Translations under genes and position numbers: made by a program
Notes under the pieces: generated by a model
What the model saw: the letters and a program-made list of their open reading frames with translations, nothing else
Database searches by the model: none
What the model was told of the DNA's origin: nothing
Source: Simmondsia chinensis
Taxonomy: Eukaryota; Streptophyta; Magnoliopsida; Caryophyllales; Simmondsiaceae
NCBI GenBank assembly: GCA_018398585.1
Contig: JAGTTD010000010.1
Location: 26,142,638-26,206,637 of the forward strand
DNA length: 64,000 nucleotides
Reading direction: 5' to 3'
In this document: positions 46,563 through 58,139 of the stretch, piece by piece
Layout of the letters: each line of letters begins with the position of its first letter
Numbering within the stretch: the first letter of the stretch is position 1

Positions 46563-48862
46563 TTGTTTTTTTGATAAATTAACGAGAAATTTTATATATC
46601 AAAACAAAGTATAGACAAGAATACGAGGGGCATGCCCCAAGACATATTCGAAGCCCGCAGGAGAACAAAAAGAAAGCAAAACAAGCTGTAATGGCAAATA
46701 AGGTGAAATCCAGACAAACAATAGGAAAGAAAGGCCATTCTAAGTGACAATCTGCCACTCCAGATGAAGATCAACATGGAGAGAAGGACTAGTGAGAAAG
46801 TGGCTCTGAACAATACTAGTAATCTCCCAATTGCTGCAGTAGCGAGTTCGGACTGATGTCTTTGAATCCTTAGGTTCTGCTCATATCAAAAGATATACTC
46901 TGTCACTGAGAGATAGAGGCGAGTAATGAAGTGATCAACTCCATGCCCCCTGAGACTTCTAGTGGCCAAAGCTAAGAGTTCACTCCATGGGTGCACGGGT
47001 CAAGCAATCTATGTGCTCGAAGCAACTCTACCCCAAATAGATGCTGAGAAAGAACGGACTAAAAAGAGGTCATTGTGGGACTCATCAGCAGTGCCACACA
47101 ATGGACAAACAGTTTGCTTAGTGCCTCGAACCCCATGCGTCATCATTCGATCAATGGTCCGCAGCTTGCCATAGGAAACTAGCCAAAGCACAAAAGAATG
47201 CCTCAGAATGTGCAAAGTGAACTAGAGTAGGTGGTAAATGGATTCCTCAGCTCTCCTACTCAAAGTCATCTCCCACATGGATTTGGTGGTCAACTTCCCA
47301 TCCACCAATATAATCTGCAACATGATCTCATGGACTGAAATCTACCAAGCCCCAGATAGGAATCAGCTCTGTGGGAACTGCACCCCCTCCCCCCCAAAAC
47401 AATAGCATCAGAATCTCTAGCGCGCCAAGGAAGACCAATAGAGGTCAAAACTTATGACATGCCAGAAGGCACTGTAACAGATGTCATGGAGCTGAAGAAT
47501 GTGGCTCCAACACCAAGAAGCCAACTTTGGGATACTGATTGTCCAGAAGCTAGGACCCCGAAAACAATTCACCTGAATCCAACACAGCCACAATGAAGAG
47601 GGGCCAAAGGGCCAAACCCAGATTTGCGTCATAATCAAAGCTAGCTTCCAATTTATAAGATGGTGGATCCCAAGACCTCCCTCCTTACGAAGGTAACACA
47701 GGTGCCCCCAGGCAACCTTCACTCCACGACAACCGTGCCTCACTAAATTAAGGTAGTGAAAATAGACTCTATCTTAATGATCACCGTCTTCGATAGCCTG
47801 AAGTCAGAAGACCAGTAGACCTGAATGGAGAAAAAAACTGAGCCGATCAGCTATAAGTGGGCTACACAAGATAAATATTGAGAAGTTTAGATTGGAATAT
47901 GAGATGGGCTGGGATCAGTAAATGGCTTACAATCAATAAAATGAAGTCTAGATGTGATGAGCAGCACCCCTTCAACAAATGATTGGGCAGTGGCTAATCC
48001 TGAACCCAAGAATATCGACAATTGACTGCTGAGTGTCGGGGTCTAAACCAACTAAAAAAGCTATGCTCTGCACCGCATTAGAGACTGAGCCTAAAACTGC
48101 TGCAAAGTGTTCAACCAACTCCCTAACCATAGCCACACTCTCCTCATCCCCCCTACAGAAGATCATAAGATCACCGGTAAAGCTTAGATGTGTGATATAA
48201 GTCTAATGACAACCCGGCTGAAAACACAAACAATGATTAGTAGATGCCTGAGAAAGAATACCCTAAAGGCCCTCCATGGCTATAACATACAGATAAGGGA
48301 AGAGAGGATCCCTCTAACGAATCCCCAGCTGGAATCAAAGAAACCCTGGAGCTCACCATTAATGGTGACAGAGAGCCGAGCTGGGGAGAGACATTCACGA
48401 AATCAGCCCACCATAACCTCAGGAATATCCATATGGCGCACACCAGCCAAGATAATGTCCCACTTGATAGTGTCGAACACCTTATGAATGTCCACCTTCG
48501 GTGCACACCGAGATGAAACACGAAGATAATACTCTTTCATGAGCTCCTACGTCAGCATCACACTGTCAAAGATCCTGCGCAGCGATGAACAAAAGCACTC
48601 TAAGAACTATGGATCGAACCAGGGAGTACACCCTCTAACCTTTTAGCAATGATCCTCGTGATACACTTGTAGATCACATTGCAACACGTGATAGGGCGAA
48701 AACAAATAAAGGTCAATGGGCTCTCCACCTTCGGCACCAGATTAATACAAGTCATGTTCAACGCACCCAACATGCTCCCTGAGACAAAGAAAGAGCAAAT
48801 AGCTCTAACCACATATGAACCCGCAATCTCCCATGCCCTTTTAAAGGAGAGGGATGTATAAC
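46563..48862 (-). pseudogene. LINE reverse transcriptase and zinc-binding C-terminus
   Basis: RT fragments in shifting frames: INLVPKVESPLTFICFRPIT and CCNVIYKCITRIIAKRLEG (48600-48812), KVDIHKVFDTIKWDI and VTINGELQGF (about 48330-48500). The catalytic box is at about 48160-48180, read HLSFTGDLMIFCRGDEES where the family has an Ala-Asp-Asp; the first Asp is Gly. Further along are VAWGHLCYLRKEGGLGIHHL (47417-47743) and the zinc-binding end HSFVLWLVSYGKLRTIDRM with CPLCGTADESHNDLFL (47009-47215). Dead by mutation and frameshift. Confidence 0.86.
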
Positions 48863-50346
48863 CATTAGAAATAAATAGTTATTTTGGGATTAGGTGATAA
48901 CTTTCAATCCCGGGATTGTCTCATGCACGTAGTGTTCGCCACTTTGTTATACTCAAAGTGAGGTCCTATAAAGTGGCCAGTAGTCTATATACATTGAGTG
49001 GTTGCATAAAATGTAACGCGATCAAAATATTCAACATGGAGTCTATAGTTTCTTATGAGATACAATGTTCCCTTAAGTGGATTCCCAAGTGTTCGAAAAA
49101 TTCAGAATCTTTGGCCAAAATATTCCTAATGTTCGTCCCTGGAATTGATATGAATAATATGTTCTCGTGTCATAGAATCATACAAAATAGGGTGAGTTGG
49201 GTACTTAAAGAGAAGCGGAGAGAAGTATAATGATGGTAGTTTTAATTACAACTTCTCATGAATATTTAATAGAGGAGTTGATCGTTCAATTGCTACAAAT
49301 TGGGAATCATTGAATGAATAATTGAACTCTAGAGTACATTAGGATTTATGTAGTGGAATTAAGTGCTATTAAATGGTAACCAAATATTATCATGAGATGA
49401 TAATGAGTTTTGACCCATTTGAAGCCAAATTTATATTATTCCTGAGATGCCTACGCAAATCTCTAATTTTACACTATTAGAAAAATATTAAAGACTTCAT
49501 GGGACCAATAAATTTTAAATTTGCTAAACAGTATTCATTAGATGACTAAAATTGAAAAACATACAATAAAAATGATTTTGTCAAAATAAAATTCATAAGA
49601 TAAATTTTTAAATGTGGGAAACAAAACCAAAAAAGGAAAATAGGTCGCTATCCGTGTTGCACGGAATGGGCGATTGGCGTCTATAGGCCCGGACCAATTA
49701 CAGCATGCCACGTGGCCCACTCTGGGACTCCCCAAGGGGGCAATCTGCGCCGTTAGGCTTGGACCTACTAGAACTTGGCACGTGGCACGTTCTGGGCATG
49801 GATTTTTTAATTGATTGAAATGGCATCGTTTTGTTGTTTGATTTTGTATCCCACATTGGTGCCTTTGGTATTTTTTGGTCCTACAACCTATTATAAATAG
49901 CGGTCTTGGATTAAAGTTTAATAATTGAAATTAATAAAAAAATTAAAAGTTTTAAAGTGTTTAAAAGAGGAGAAATTTTCGTTGAAAATTTTCCTCTAGT
50001 TAATATTTTTTGGAACCCACACTCCAGGTGTTCATAAGAGATTGTGTAGGAGGTCTCGTGGTCTCGATGATTTCTTGGAGCGACCTTGCCATCTACATCC
50101 AGGTATTTTTTTCTTTTTTTTAGGTTTTTCTTTTCTGTTTATTTACTATAATTATTTTGGCAGTTATTTCTGTTATTATTATGAATGTACTAGAGTAGAG
50201 GCCTATAGATTTGAAATTAGAAAATTTAAATATATAGATTTAGAATTAGGAATTTTAAGTCGCCAATAGGCTTAAAATTAAAAATTTTAAATTTTTCTGT
50301 TGTCATTAATTAACTTAGGGAATATTTTTTAAAATATGTCCCAACA
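48863..50346 (+). repeat. C-family solo LTR (C4) inside the LINE
   Basis: 1484 bp, CATTAGAAATAAATAG (decayed TGTTAGGAATA start) to AATATGTCCCAACA, flanked by ATAAC (48858-48862) and CTAAC (50347-50351), 4 of 5. It contains TATAAATAG near 49890 and CCAGGTATTTT near 50100. Confidence 0.78.
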
Positions 50347-50351
50347 CTAAC

Positions 50352-50987
50352 TTCATCAGCAACCTCAATAGAAATAATCTGGTTCCTCGGCCACCTATGG
50401 TGAACGCTTCATGAAAGAACCGGGTGCTTCGATCATTCAAAGAAAGCCACCAAATCCTGGACTTCTAACAATAGAAAGCCCCATTATCATGGCAAAGCCT
50501 CAAGTACTCCCTCAAGAGCTGACTTTCCTCCACTCTCAAGTGAGCACTATCAAGATCAGAATCAAGAGCCCGCCACCCTAGAATCTCTTGCCACCTCCAC
50601 ATGAGAAGAATTATGACTTAAGTGCCTGGAATTGTGGGCCCTAAGCTTAGCCTTCTGCTTTTTGAGCTTCTGAGTGAGCTAAAACACGAGCAAGCCCTTA
50701 GCATGTGTGTCCCAAATCCAACAGATAGTAGGCAAGAAGTTGTCATGGTCAGCCCAAAAGTTAAAGAATTTGAAAGGAATACATGTAGAGCGGTGCTCCC
50801 GAAGCCTACTAATAGCCAAAGCACTGTGATCCGAAACATCAGTGTGGGGAAAAACCTCCAACAAAGAAACAGGAAACAACCTAAGCCAATCCTTACTCGC
50901 CAAGCACCAATCAAGCTGCCTAAGCTGGAGCTCATCTAACTCACCTCCCCTGGCCCAAGAATGACGAAGGGCCATAAAAGCTAGCAG
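50352..50987 (-). pseudogene. LINE endonuclease C-terminus and linker
   Basis: The minus-strand frame reads HSWARGGELDELQLRQLDWC, LASKDWLRLFP, then HTDVSDHSALAIS, where SDHSAL is the conserved end of the AP-endonuclease fold, then IPFKFFNFWADHDNFLP. The linker toward RT follows in broken frames. The N-terminal endonuclease is missing through 5' truncation. Confidence 0.8.
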
Positions 50988-51001
50988 CTAGCCGCCCTCA
51001 C

Positions 51002-51720
51002 ATTAATTAGTACCGCCACCTAAACAATCCAAACCACAGCCTCCTTACCCATAAACCACTGTTGCACTCCCTAGTTGGCCCCTAATTCGGTCACAATAAA
51101 ACTGCCACCCAAAACCCTAATTCAGTTTCCACATCGTAAAATTGTTGCCAAAACCCTATTTCGATTGTCTTCCACAGCCGAAACAACATCTTTGAAAAAT
51201 CTGGTACTCGTTGCTTCTTAGTCAAAGCCCGTCTCCTCCCTGTTGGCACCATTGTTGACAAATAGTGGGGGTGGATCCGCCACCATGGTTGTTTTGCTGT
51301 CTCTGTTTAGTACTTCCAACATATGCAATCAGCCGTCTTTGACCTTATATCTCAAGGATCCATCATATTTTCTTATTAAGCATCATGCATTCCTCTCAGC
51401 CAGTCATGGGTGTGCCATAGATGGATCTAGTTTTGAGCCAGTTATTGATGATCCAAATTACAGAATGGAGACAAGTTGATAATATTCTTGTCTTATATAT
51501 TCATGGAACTATATCTTCTCTACTATTTGTGGTGATGATGACGATTTGACAGCTACTTCTGTTTAGGGTGCTATATCTCAATTATTTACTAATTTTGCAA
51601 AATCAAGATAGTTGCAATTTAAATGAGATTTGGCAAATCTTATGAAAATGAATATGGTGACACGTGCTTATCTTATGAAAATCAAATCATTTTTTTGTAA
51701 CACAACAAAGCCCGCAGGCC
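51002..51720 (+). pseudogene. Copia-type gag remnant
   Basis: Plus strand, in line with the LTR and primer site at 46352-46508 once the LINE is removed. The frame from 51243 gives SLTLYLKDPSYFLIKHHAFL and then DGSSFEPVIDDPNYRM, resembling the Copia gag start. After stops, GAISQLFTNFAKSR and MVTRAYLMKIKSF resemble its middle. It breaks off near 51700. No protease, integrase or RT was found. Weakly conserved but positionally consistent. Confidence 0.55.
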
Positions 51721-52246
51721 ATATGAAAATCAAATCATTGGGTGATAATCTTTAGTTGTTAATGCTCATATTACTAATGTTCATATTGTAGTTTTGGTTG
51801 GGGATAATGTTTGCTCCTTTTGTTTGCTTTAGTAATTTTGTGGCCACCATAAATAAAAATAATCCATAATACATACATGAAGGGGCTCGCATCGACTTTG
51901 GAGCTGGTCTAATTGTCGAAGTACACATGTTTAACATCAATCAATCATCCAAAAAGAGGGTTGAAGCTTTTGGTGAATCCGAGTTCAGTTTGCAATTTAA
52001 ATGTGGATTTTGCACTTGCACCAATTAAGGGGACTTAAATTATAGTTCTTTTAGTGTTTAATAATTGCGCAATAAATAAAAGGATGACCTGGACCAAGTG
52101 GAAATTGAGGTGATGAAGTAAAGCCCATAGACACCTTATCTCGCAGACTTGAGAACTAGGAATTCGGGTGGAGACACGCTTAAGAGCTCAGCAGTCTACT
52201 CACAGGCCCGACTCTGTAGATTTTTAAGCCTTGGACGCTTGAGTTA
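51721..52246. other. Leader-like segment next to D LTR, third copy
   Basis: The last ~350 bp match 8860-9211 and 30840-31179 (GAAGTACACATGTTTAACATC, AAGGGGACTT, GACCAAGTGGAAATTGAGG). No coding domain. Confidence 0.5.
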
Positions 52247-52858
52247 TGATAACTCAAATTAGTTAAAGCTTGACAATATTAAAATAAAGCGAACTTTATT
52301 TGATGCACTAGATTAGGACCAACACAATCTAGGTTAGCCTTGGGCGTCAAAGCCCTTTAGTGGTGACTCAAACCTAAATTCACCCGACGCACTCAAAAGT
52401 GAGACTAGTGTTAAGACCAATGCAATCAAGCACAAAGCTTGGATGTCAAGGCCTTAAACAAATTACTCAAATCTTAGCTTCTAGTACCGTAATGGATAGT
52501 AAAATAAGATGCTATAAGTTAAGTTACACTACTCCTAAGAAAAAAAGCACAAGTGTGCTGTAAAAAACTTGAAGAAGTCTTGTTATTGGTGCAGGACACT
52601 TTACAACACAAATACTGTCCTATATTTATAAACATAAGTTCTAACTATTGCGTCCAGAAAACCTGGCATTTTTATCCCCCATTCAACCTCAATTATTTTT
52701 CCTGCACTACAATGGCGTTGAACATGCATTGACACACGTGCTCAAGGCCCTTCTGGAGTCCCTACATTCATCCACTTCTTTCTGGATATGCTGAAGGCTC
52801 ATGTTCCTAGATAATCGCTCCAAGCAACTATAATTCCATTGGTAGCACATCATTATGG
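52247..52858 (-). repeat. Tat-type D LTR, truncated (element T1)
   Basis: TGATAACTCAAATTAGTTAA onward, homologous to 53651-54300. It is joined directly to integrase sequence at about 52858, so the far end is lost. Confidence 0.55.
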
Positions 52859-53650
52859 CCATACATTAAATGAGAGGGAGTTTTCCCAACAGTATCCCTT
52901 TTAAATGTCCTACGGGCCCAAAGAGCATCTAGTAACATCCCTTTTAATTGACTCTGCCTGGCCATTTGCATGGACATAATAAGCAGTTTAGTTTAGAATC
53001 TCAATATTGAAGGTCTTAGTGAACTCTTTAACATCAAACCCATTGAACACTTTATCTTAGTCCATGGTTATAGTTTTGGGATGCCAAATATACATAGGAT
53101 ATACTTCTTCATGAAATCAATTGCATCTCATTGATATTCATATATGTTTTGGCCTCAACGCATTTTGTAAAATAATTCATGGCCCCGCAAATATATAGTG
53201 TTGCTTGCCAAAAGGGTGGTGAATTTCTCCAATAATCCTTTGCCCATCCTCGAAAAGGCCATGGCTTGACTATTGCATGCATTTCAATTGTGGGGACTCT
53301 TGAGCTATGCCCATGTCTTTCACATTCTCTACATCCCTTAGCATACCTGACGCAATCATTCATCGTCATTGATGGCCAATAATAGCCATATCGTTTGATT
53401 GATCAATGCATCTTGTTTACAACAAGATGGGATGCATAAATCCCTTTATGTGCCCCAACCATGACTAGCATGGCTTCATCTTGGTTTACGCACTTGAGAA
53501 GCACTCCACAAGCATATTTTTTGTGTAGTTCCCTAGATTAATCATCAAGGTGATACCTATGCACTCTCATTTTGATTTTTCAGTCTTTAGTGAACTGATG
53601 GGGATTCCTGTAAGTAATCCACTATGTGCTTCCTCTAATCTCATTCTGCT
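52859..53650 (-). pseudogene. Integrase fragment of Tat/Ogre-like element T1
   Basis: On the minus strand: CVRYAKGCRECERHG is the Cys pair of the zinc module, followed by IVKPWPFRGWAKDY, which matches the Tat-type IVxPWPFxxW segment. YFTKCVEAKTYMNINEMQ then falls in the core where the first acid and the WVEA motif lie. Lower-coordinate frames give LLDALWARRTFKRDTVGKTP and LMYGHNDVLPMEL. A related copy is at 58140-59413. It ends at 53650, where T2 inserted. Confidence 0.78.
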
Positions 53651-54517
53651 TGTAATAACTTGAATAAGTTAGAGTTTGACAAGATCTAAGTGGAGTCAAT
53701 GGTATTCGGGTCACTTGATTATGACCAACAGAAAAAAGGTCAACCCACGCCTGGAAAGCCCGGAAATGATGACTCAAATCTAAATTCACCTGATTTATCA
53801 AGTAGTGACACCAGCGTTAAGACCAACGCAATAAAGCTCGGGGCTTGGACATCAATGCCTTTTACTAATGACTCAAATCTCAACTTGTCAATTTTGGGAA
53901 AATATTAAAATAGAGAATTTACACCTGAAACCCAAAGACTGCATTGCCTTGAAGAAAGCAAAATAGAGTACAAGTTATGCCATGCTAGGGTCTAAGATAA
54001 AGCACAAGTGTGCTGTGAAGAAAAAACTTGAAAACATTTTGTATTGTCCTATTGGATACTTTGTAATGATAGCAATGTCTCTCATTTATAGATCTGAGAA
54101 ATAACCACTACATCCTAACAACTTGGCATATCTGCTCCATGTTTGCCACAATTCTTCTTTTTCAGAATGAATTGGAGTTGAATGTGCTTTGCTACACATG
54201 CCCAAGCTTCTTCTAGAAGCCTCACGTTTGTTTGCTTCCCTCTAGATATGCTTGAAACCCAAGCTCTTTGATATGCACTCCAAATATTTGTCTCGAGCCT
54301 TGGAACCACCTTTCTTGGAACCCACTATGAAGTCCTTTAAGTTGGAGCCCCTTTTACCCTTCTAGCTGTCTTCAGAGATATTATCCTTTTAAGGGTTTTT
54401 AACTCATAAGGAAACTAGACTCAAGACACTGTTATCCTATTCTTGAATGCCAAGTATGCCCCGAGCTTTATCTTTAAATGGTGTCATCCCAACTCCCTCG
54501 GGTTTAGAGTGCAAGCA
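53651..54517 (-). repeat. 3' LTR of T2 (D family)
   Basis: 867 bp. The minus strand reads TGCTTGCACTCTAAACCCG to CAAGTTATTACA. It sits directly beside the purine tract and is homologous to D LTRs at 9212, 31180 and 52247. Confidence 0.75.
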
Positions 54518-54560
54518 AATCCCGCCGCCCCCCCCCCCCCCCCTTCCCCCGCCATTGGTA
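54518..54560 (-). promoter_or_regulatory. Polypurine tract of T2
   Basis: The minus strand is GGCGGGGGAAGG, a G run of about 18, then GCGGCGGGATT, ending at the LTR. Unusually long. Confidence 0.78.
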
Positions 54561-54669
54561 ATTTCATTTTTGTAATGGGTAAAAAGTCCGTTTGATTTGA
54601 CCTCCAATGGCTAATGGGAGGTCAAAAGAGCACTATTTGACACTTGATTTCCCTTCATTCACACATGCC

Positions 54670-54677
54670 TATAAATA
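54670..54677 (+). promoter_or_regulatory. TATA-like box upstream of the antisense ORF
   Basis: TATAAATA lies in CCTATAAATATGATAG, about 160 bp before ATG at 54829 and 257 bp before ATG at 54927. A core promoter for the plus-strand ORF is inferred. Confidence 0.4.
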
Positions 54678-54828
54678 TGATAGTTAGGACTTCAAAATCT
54701 TTTGCTCTATGCTGTCTCTCTCTTGTAATTAATCGCTCATTACTTGCTCTCAACAAAGCTCTTGCTTCTCCTGCTGATTATTTGCTTCTTAATGCTTATT
54801 CTTTAGAGCTTAGATTTTCAGACCATTG

Positions 54829-55401
54829 AAATGGCCAAAATTACTCATTTCCTCTCCTCCCCATCCCTAAGGATGATAGCCCTATAGCGTTCTTGCTTCA
54901 TTGTCCTTGACAAGCTGTAGGTCCTCATGGATGTTACATCCACTAAGGACAACACTTCTTGGGTTGCTGAGGATCCATCTTCATCTCATGAACCATATAC
55001 CCTAGGTCCAATCTTTAACCCCTCTGATGAAGTACCTAGACTCGAGGGCATTTTTCCTAATACTGAGGAATCTCCTTTATTTTGTTCTATTTCTACTAGT
55101 TACTTATGGGGAGGAAGGCTCATATGCAAGGAGTTTTCCCGCTTCAAGGGGTGGACGTTCTTAACGAAGCAATACACAAATCAAACTCTCTAGGTTCTCA
55201 CTCAGGTATGGGCTTCCCTATCATGACATCCCCAACCTACTATTAAAACAACTATTACAATGCTTTTCTCCACCCAAAGAGCTTTCTTGGTATTACTTTG
55301 GAGGACATTGCGGCCTTAACAGGTCTCTCACTAGGTATGGCCACTTTCATTTCAAAAGAGGGTAAGGCTTTTGCCTCTTATGTTTCTTTAAACAACCGCC
55401 G

Positions 55402-55438
<37 letters not shown>

Positions 55439-57890
55439 TATGAGGCGTTTGTCGACTTCTTTTCAGAGAAGCTCATGACTAAGGGCAACGATCCAAGGAA
55501 GTTTCTTTCCACTTGCTCTGGCTGAATAAATTTTTTTTTTTAACTTTTCTAACATTGTTCTTAAGTCTCTTAAGGTAGGGGCAGTTAACTTGTCCTTTAG
55601 TTATGGTTCTTTAGCTCTTGGGCCATTGCTTTTTGCTCAAGTTTATGTTGCCTTAGGGTAATATAATGAAGAATTATGCCGTTTAAAATAGAGGGAACCC
55701 TATGGCTTTTCCAATAATGACCCCAAGCCTACTTCCTCTAGTTTTGCTCTAGAGGCCCATTCATCCTCACAAATGACACTGTTAGCTGCAATGGGGAGCA
55801 TTTTGCACGTGTGGAGGTTCTTTTGCCTCAAGGGTGGACCTTTGATCGTTGCCTCGAGAGACTACTAGCTTCCAGGGCATCTCAAGGGTCCAATGGACTC
55901 CGCTTGGTGTGAGGAATCTTGGCCCTCATTGGTTCAGGATACTGAACCTAGAACTTGATATCCCTGTAGACATTAACTCTACGACTCGGCAAGCAATTCT
56001 ATGCCCCCAAGACTTCTCTTTTATCACCAGACTCTCTCTGTGTTGAGTCTAATAGGCATGGATTAATTTCTATGCAATTTGGAATGGTACAGAATGTTCC
56101 TTTCCTTGACGTGTGGACCAAAAACGTTTCGTAGTCCAAAATGGATTTCATGTAGCTTCCTTAGCTCTAGGAGCTATACCAGACCAACCTAGCCATTTGG
56201 TGAGCCTATGGGGATCATGTTCCTCATAGTTATGGCTATTATAATATCTCACATTTTTTAGCTTGGTTTCAGGTCTATTGTTTCTCTTTTGAGGCCAGAT
56301 GCACCGAGCAGTATTTTATGCTTTTTCTTGAGCCTGCAGGTACTAGCTTTAGAGCCATATAACCAACCAACGTGAAACAGACAGTTAAGAAAGCTCTGTG
56401 GGGTAACTAACCATCTCCTGGCTACATGTGATGTTTTTAAAGCCTAGGTTAACTACTGTACTTACTCATTATTACCCTTTGGCTGCTCTAGCTACTCAAA
56501 AGAGCACAACTAAGACTCCTAGGGCTGCCAAAAGGTTCACTAGTCTACTTCTGAAGGAGTGTCGCCCCAAAAGCAGGTGCTTCAAGGAAGAGAAGTAGGA
56601 GGAGAGTTCCATATGTTTTCTAGCCAATGTCCACAAGTGTTGGAAGAAGAAGAAGATGATGAAAAGGAAGTGCAGATTGCTCAAATAGTGAGAAAGACGG
56701 AGCTCGACTCCCCCAACAGGAGGTATGGACGTTGTTCCATTAACTCCTTTTTTTATTTACTCTTCTTGAGGCTATCCTAACCCATCTTTTTTGAGGTCAG
56801 GTTACCATATCCCTCCAAGAGTCAAGCACCGGAGTCTCTGCAAGAGCCAGAGCCATTGGGCTCAACCATTGATGAAGCAGAGGGTTCCATTACTTCCATT
56901 TTGGAAGCGGTGACATGGTACATATAAGAAGGGAATCCCACTCTAACTTCCCCGAGGCAACAACTCATTTAAGCTTCAGTCCTCCTTTCGCACCATTGTA
57001 GAAATCCACGAAGTTATAAGCCACTTCACTTTGTCTCATGAAGTCCTTTTTTTCCCTAAACCGAGGATTGTTTCTGATCCACAATTGCCTTTTTTCAGAA
57101 GGTACCAAGTAGATGCACCAGAGGAACCAACATCAGCCTCCCCTCCAACTCCAGCTGTAGCCTAGAGATAAGTCTTGATTTTTAAAACTTTTTGTTCTCA
57201 TTCCAAAGCCATGGTTCACTTTGGATGCTCCTTCTTTCTTGATCCAGGTTATCCCACCACCTTTTTTTGCCAAGGATGTCTTCTCCCTTAGAGAGATCAG
57301 GGGTTAGTGGGAGGCCGGCCTTCCAGCAGCTAGACTAAGAAGCATCTCCTAGATTCAAGGGGTTGGGTGTATTGGCTTAACTCCCTCTTAGTCTCAGGAT
57401 GCCTAAGCTAATAGTTAGGAACATATCTCCCTTATGAAAGTTCTAAGAAAAGATCCCAAAGTGGTACCCTCAATTGCAAGAGAGCTCAAGATTCCAGAAG
57501 CAGTCCTCTTCAAGATTTTCCACGAAGTTCCTCCATTTTCAGAGAAGAACCACCAATTTTAGATTGTTATTAGAAACCTTAGTCATTCAATAGGCCTCGG
57601 AGTCTTGCACCTCTTCTTTAAAGGACTTCAAGCGGCTAGAGAGAGATCTAGAGCCAGCAAGCCTAGGACATCAAGAGTATTGAAGATCATGTGCATGAGC
57701 TGGAGTAGCAATTGAGCCAGCTCAGGGACAAACTTCTCCCTTAAGCAACAACATGCCCTTCGAGACTCAAGAGGTGAGGAGCTCAAGATGGCAACATAAG
57801 TAAAAGAACAAGTGCTCCAAGAAGCAGTTATTTTCGTAGATAATTAGCTAACTCAGACAACCAATAAATTACTAGCCATAAAAGCACCTC
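54829..57890 (+). pseudogene. Plant-mobile-domain ORF, antisense to T2 pol
   Basis: The candidate start is ATG at 54829 or 54927 (MDVTSTKDNTSWVAEDPSSS). The best-conserved block is at 55250-55400: NAFLHPKSFLGITLEDIAAL followed by TGLSLGM, the TLEDxAxLxGL motif of the plant mobile domain. A C run at 55403-55435 encodes polyproline. Then GYEAFVDFFSEKLMTKGND, and in other frames YGSLALGPLLFAQVYVALG, HFLAWFQVYCFSFEARCTEQ and PKVVPSIARELKIPEAV. Many stops. Tat-lineage elements are known to carry extra, sometimes antisense, ORFs between pol and the 3' LTR, and this occupies that position. The function of the domain in these elements is not established. Confidence 0.68.
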
Positions 57891-58139
57891 TTGTTAGGAT
57901 TAAGACTCATCTGTTTTAAAGAAGAAAAAAGAAGTAATAGGTTGTACAATATGTATCCTATACTATTTTATTTAAATGCCATGCACCTCGTATTAATGAA
58001 TGGCATTACATATTTGTTTCAATATGTCTCTCAAGTATAAGGTTGCTTTCTCAATTCATGTATTTTTTCTTATATAATTCAATGATCAATAATTTGATCA
58101 TCAAGGCACTGATACTAAAATTGAGCCCATAATTCAAGA

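Larger units (their letters stand above)
46563..50987 (-). mobile_element. 5'-truncated L1-type LINE
   Basis: On the minus strand: endonuclease C-terminus (50352-50987), RT and zinc-binding domain (46563-48862). A solo C LTR interrupts it. 14-bp flanking repeats CTAGCTGCCCTAAC (46549-46562) and CTAGCCGCCCTCAC (50988-51001) match at 12 positions and are the TSD. The minus-strand 3' end has an AAAAAAAC tail. Without the LTR the LINE is about 2.9 kb, truncated at the 5' side as usual. Confidence 0.88.

Noticed and set aside
50622..50939. 105-codon plus-strand frame
   Set aside because: Antisense of the LINE endonuclease, whose motifs are on the minus strand.
55298..55525. Polyproline protein as a real feature
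   Set aside because: The prolines come from a 33-base C run inside a decayed ORF; only the part before the run has family similarity.
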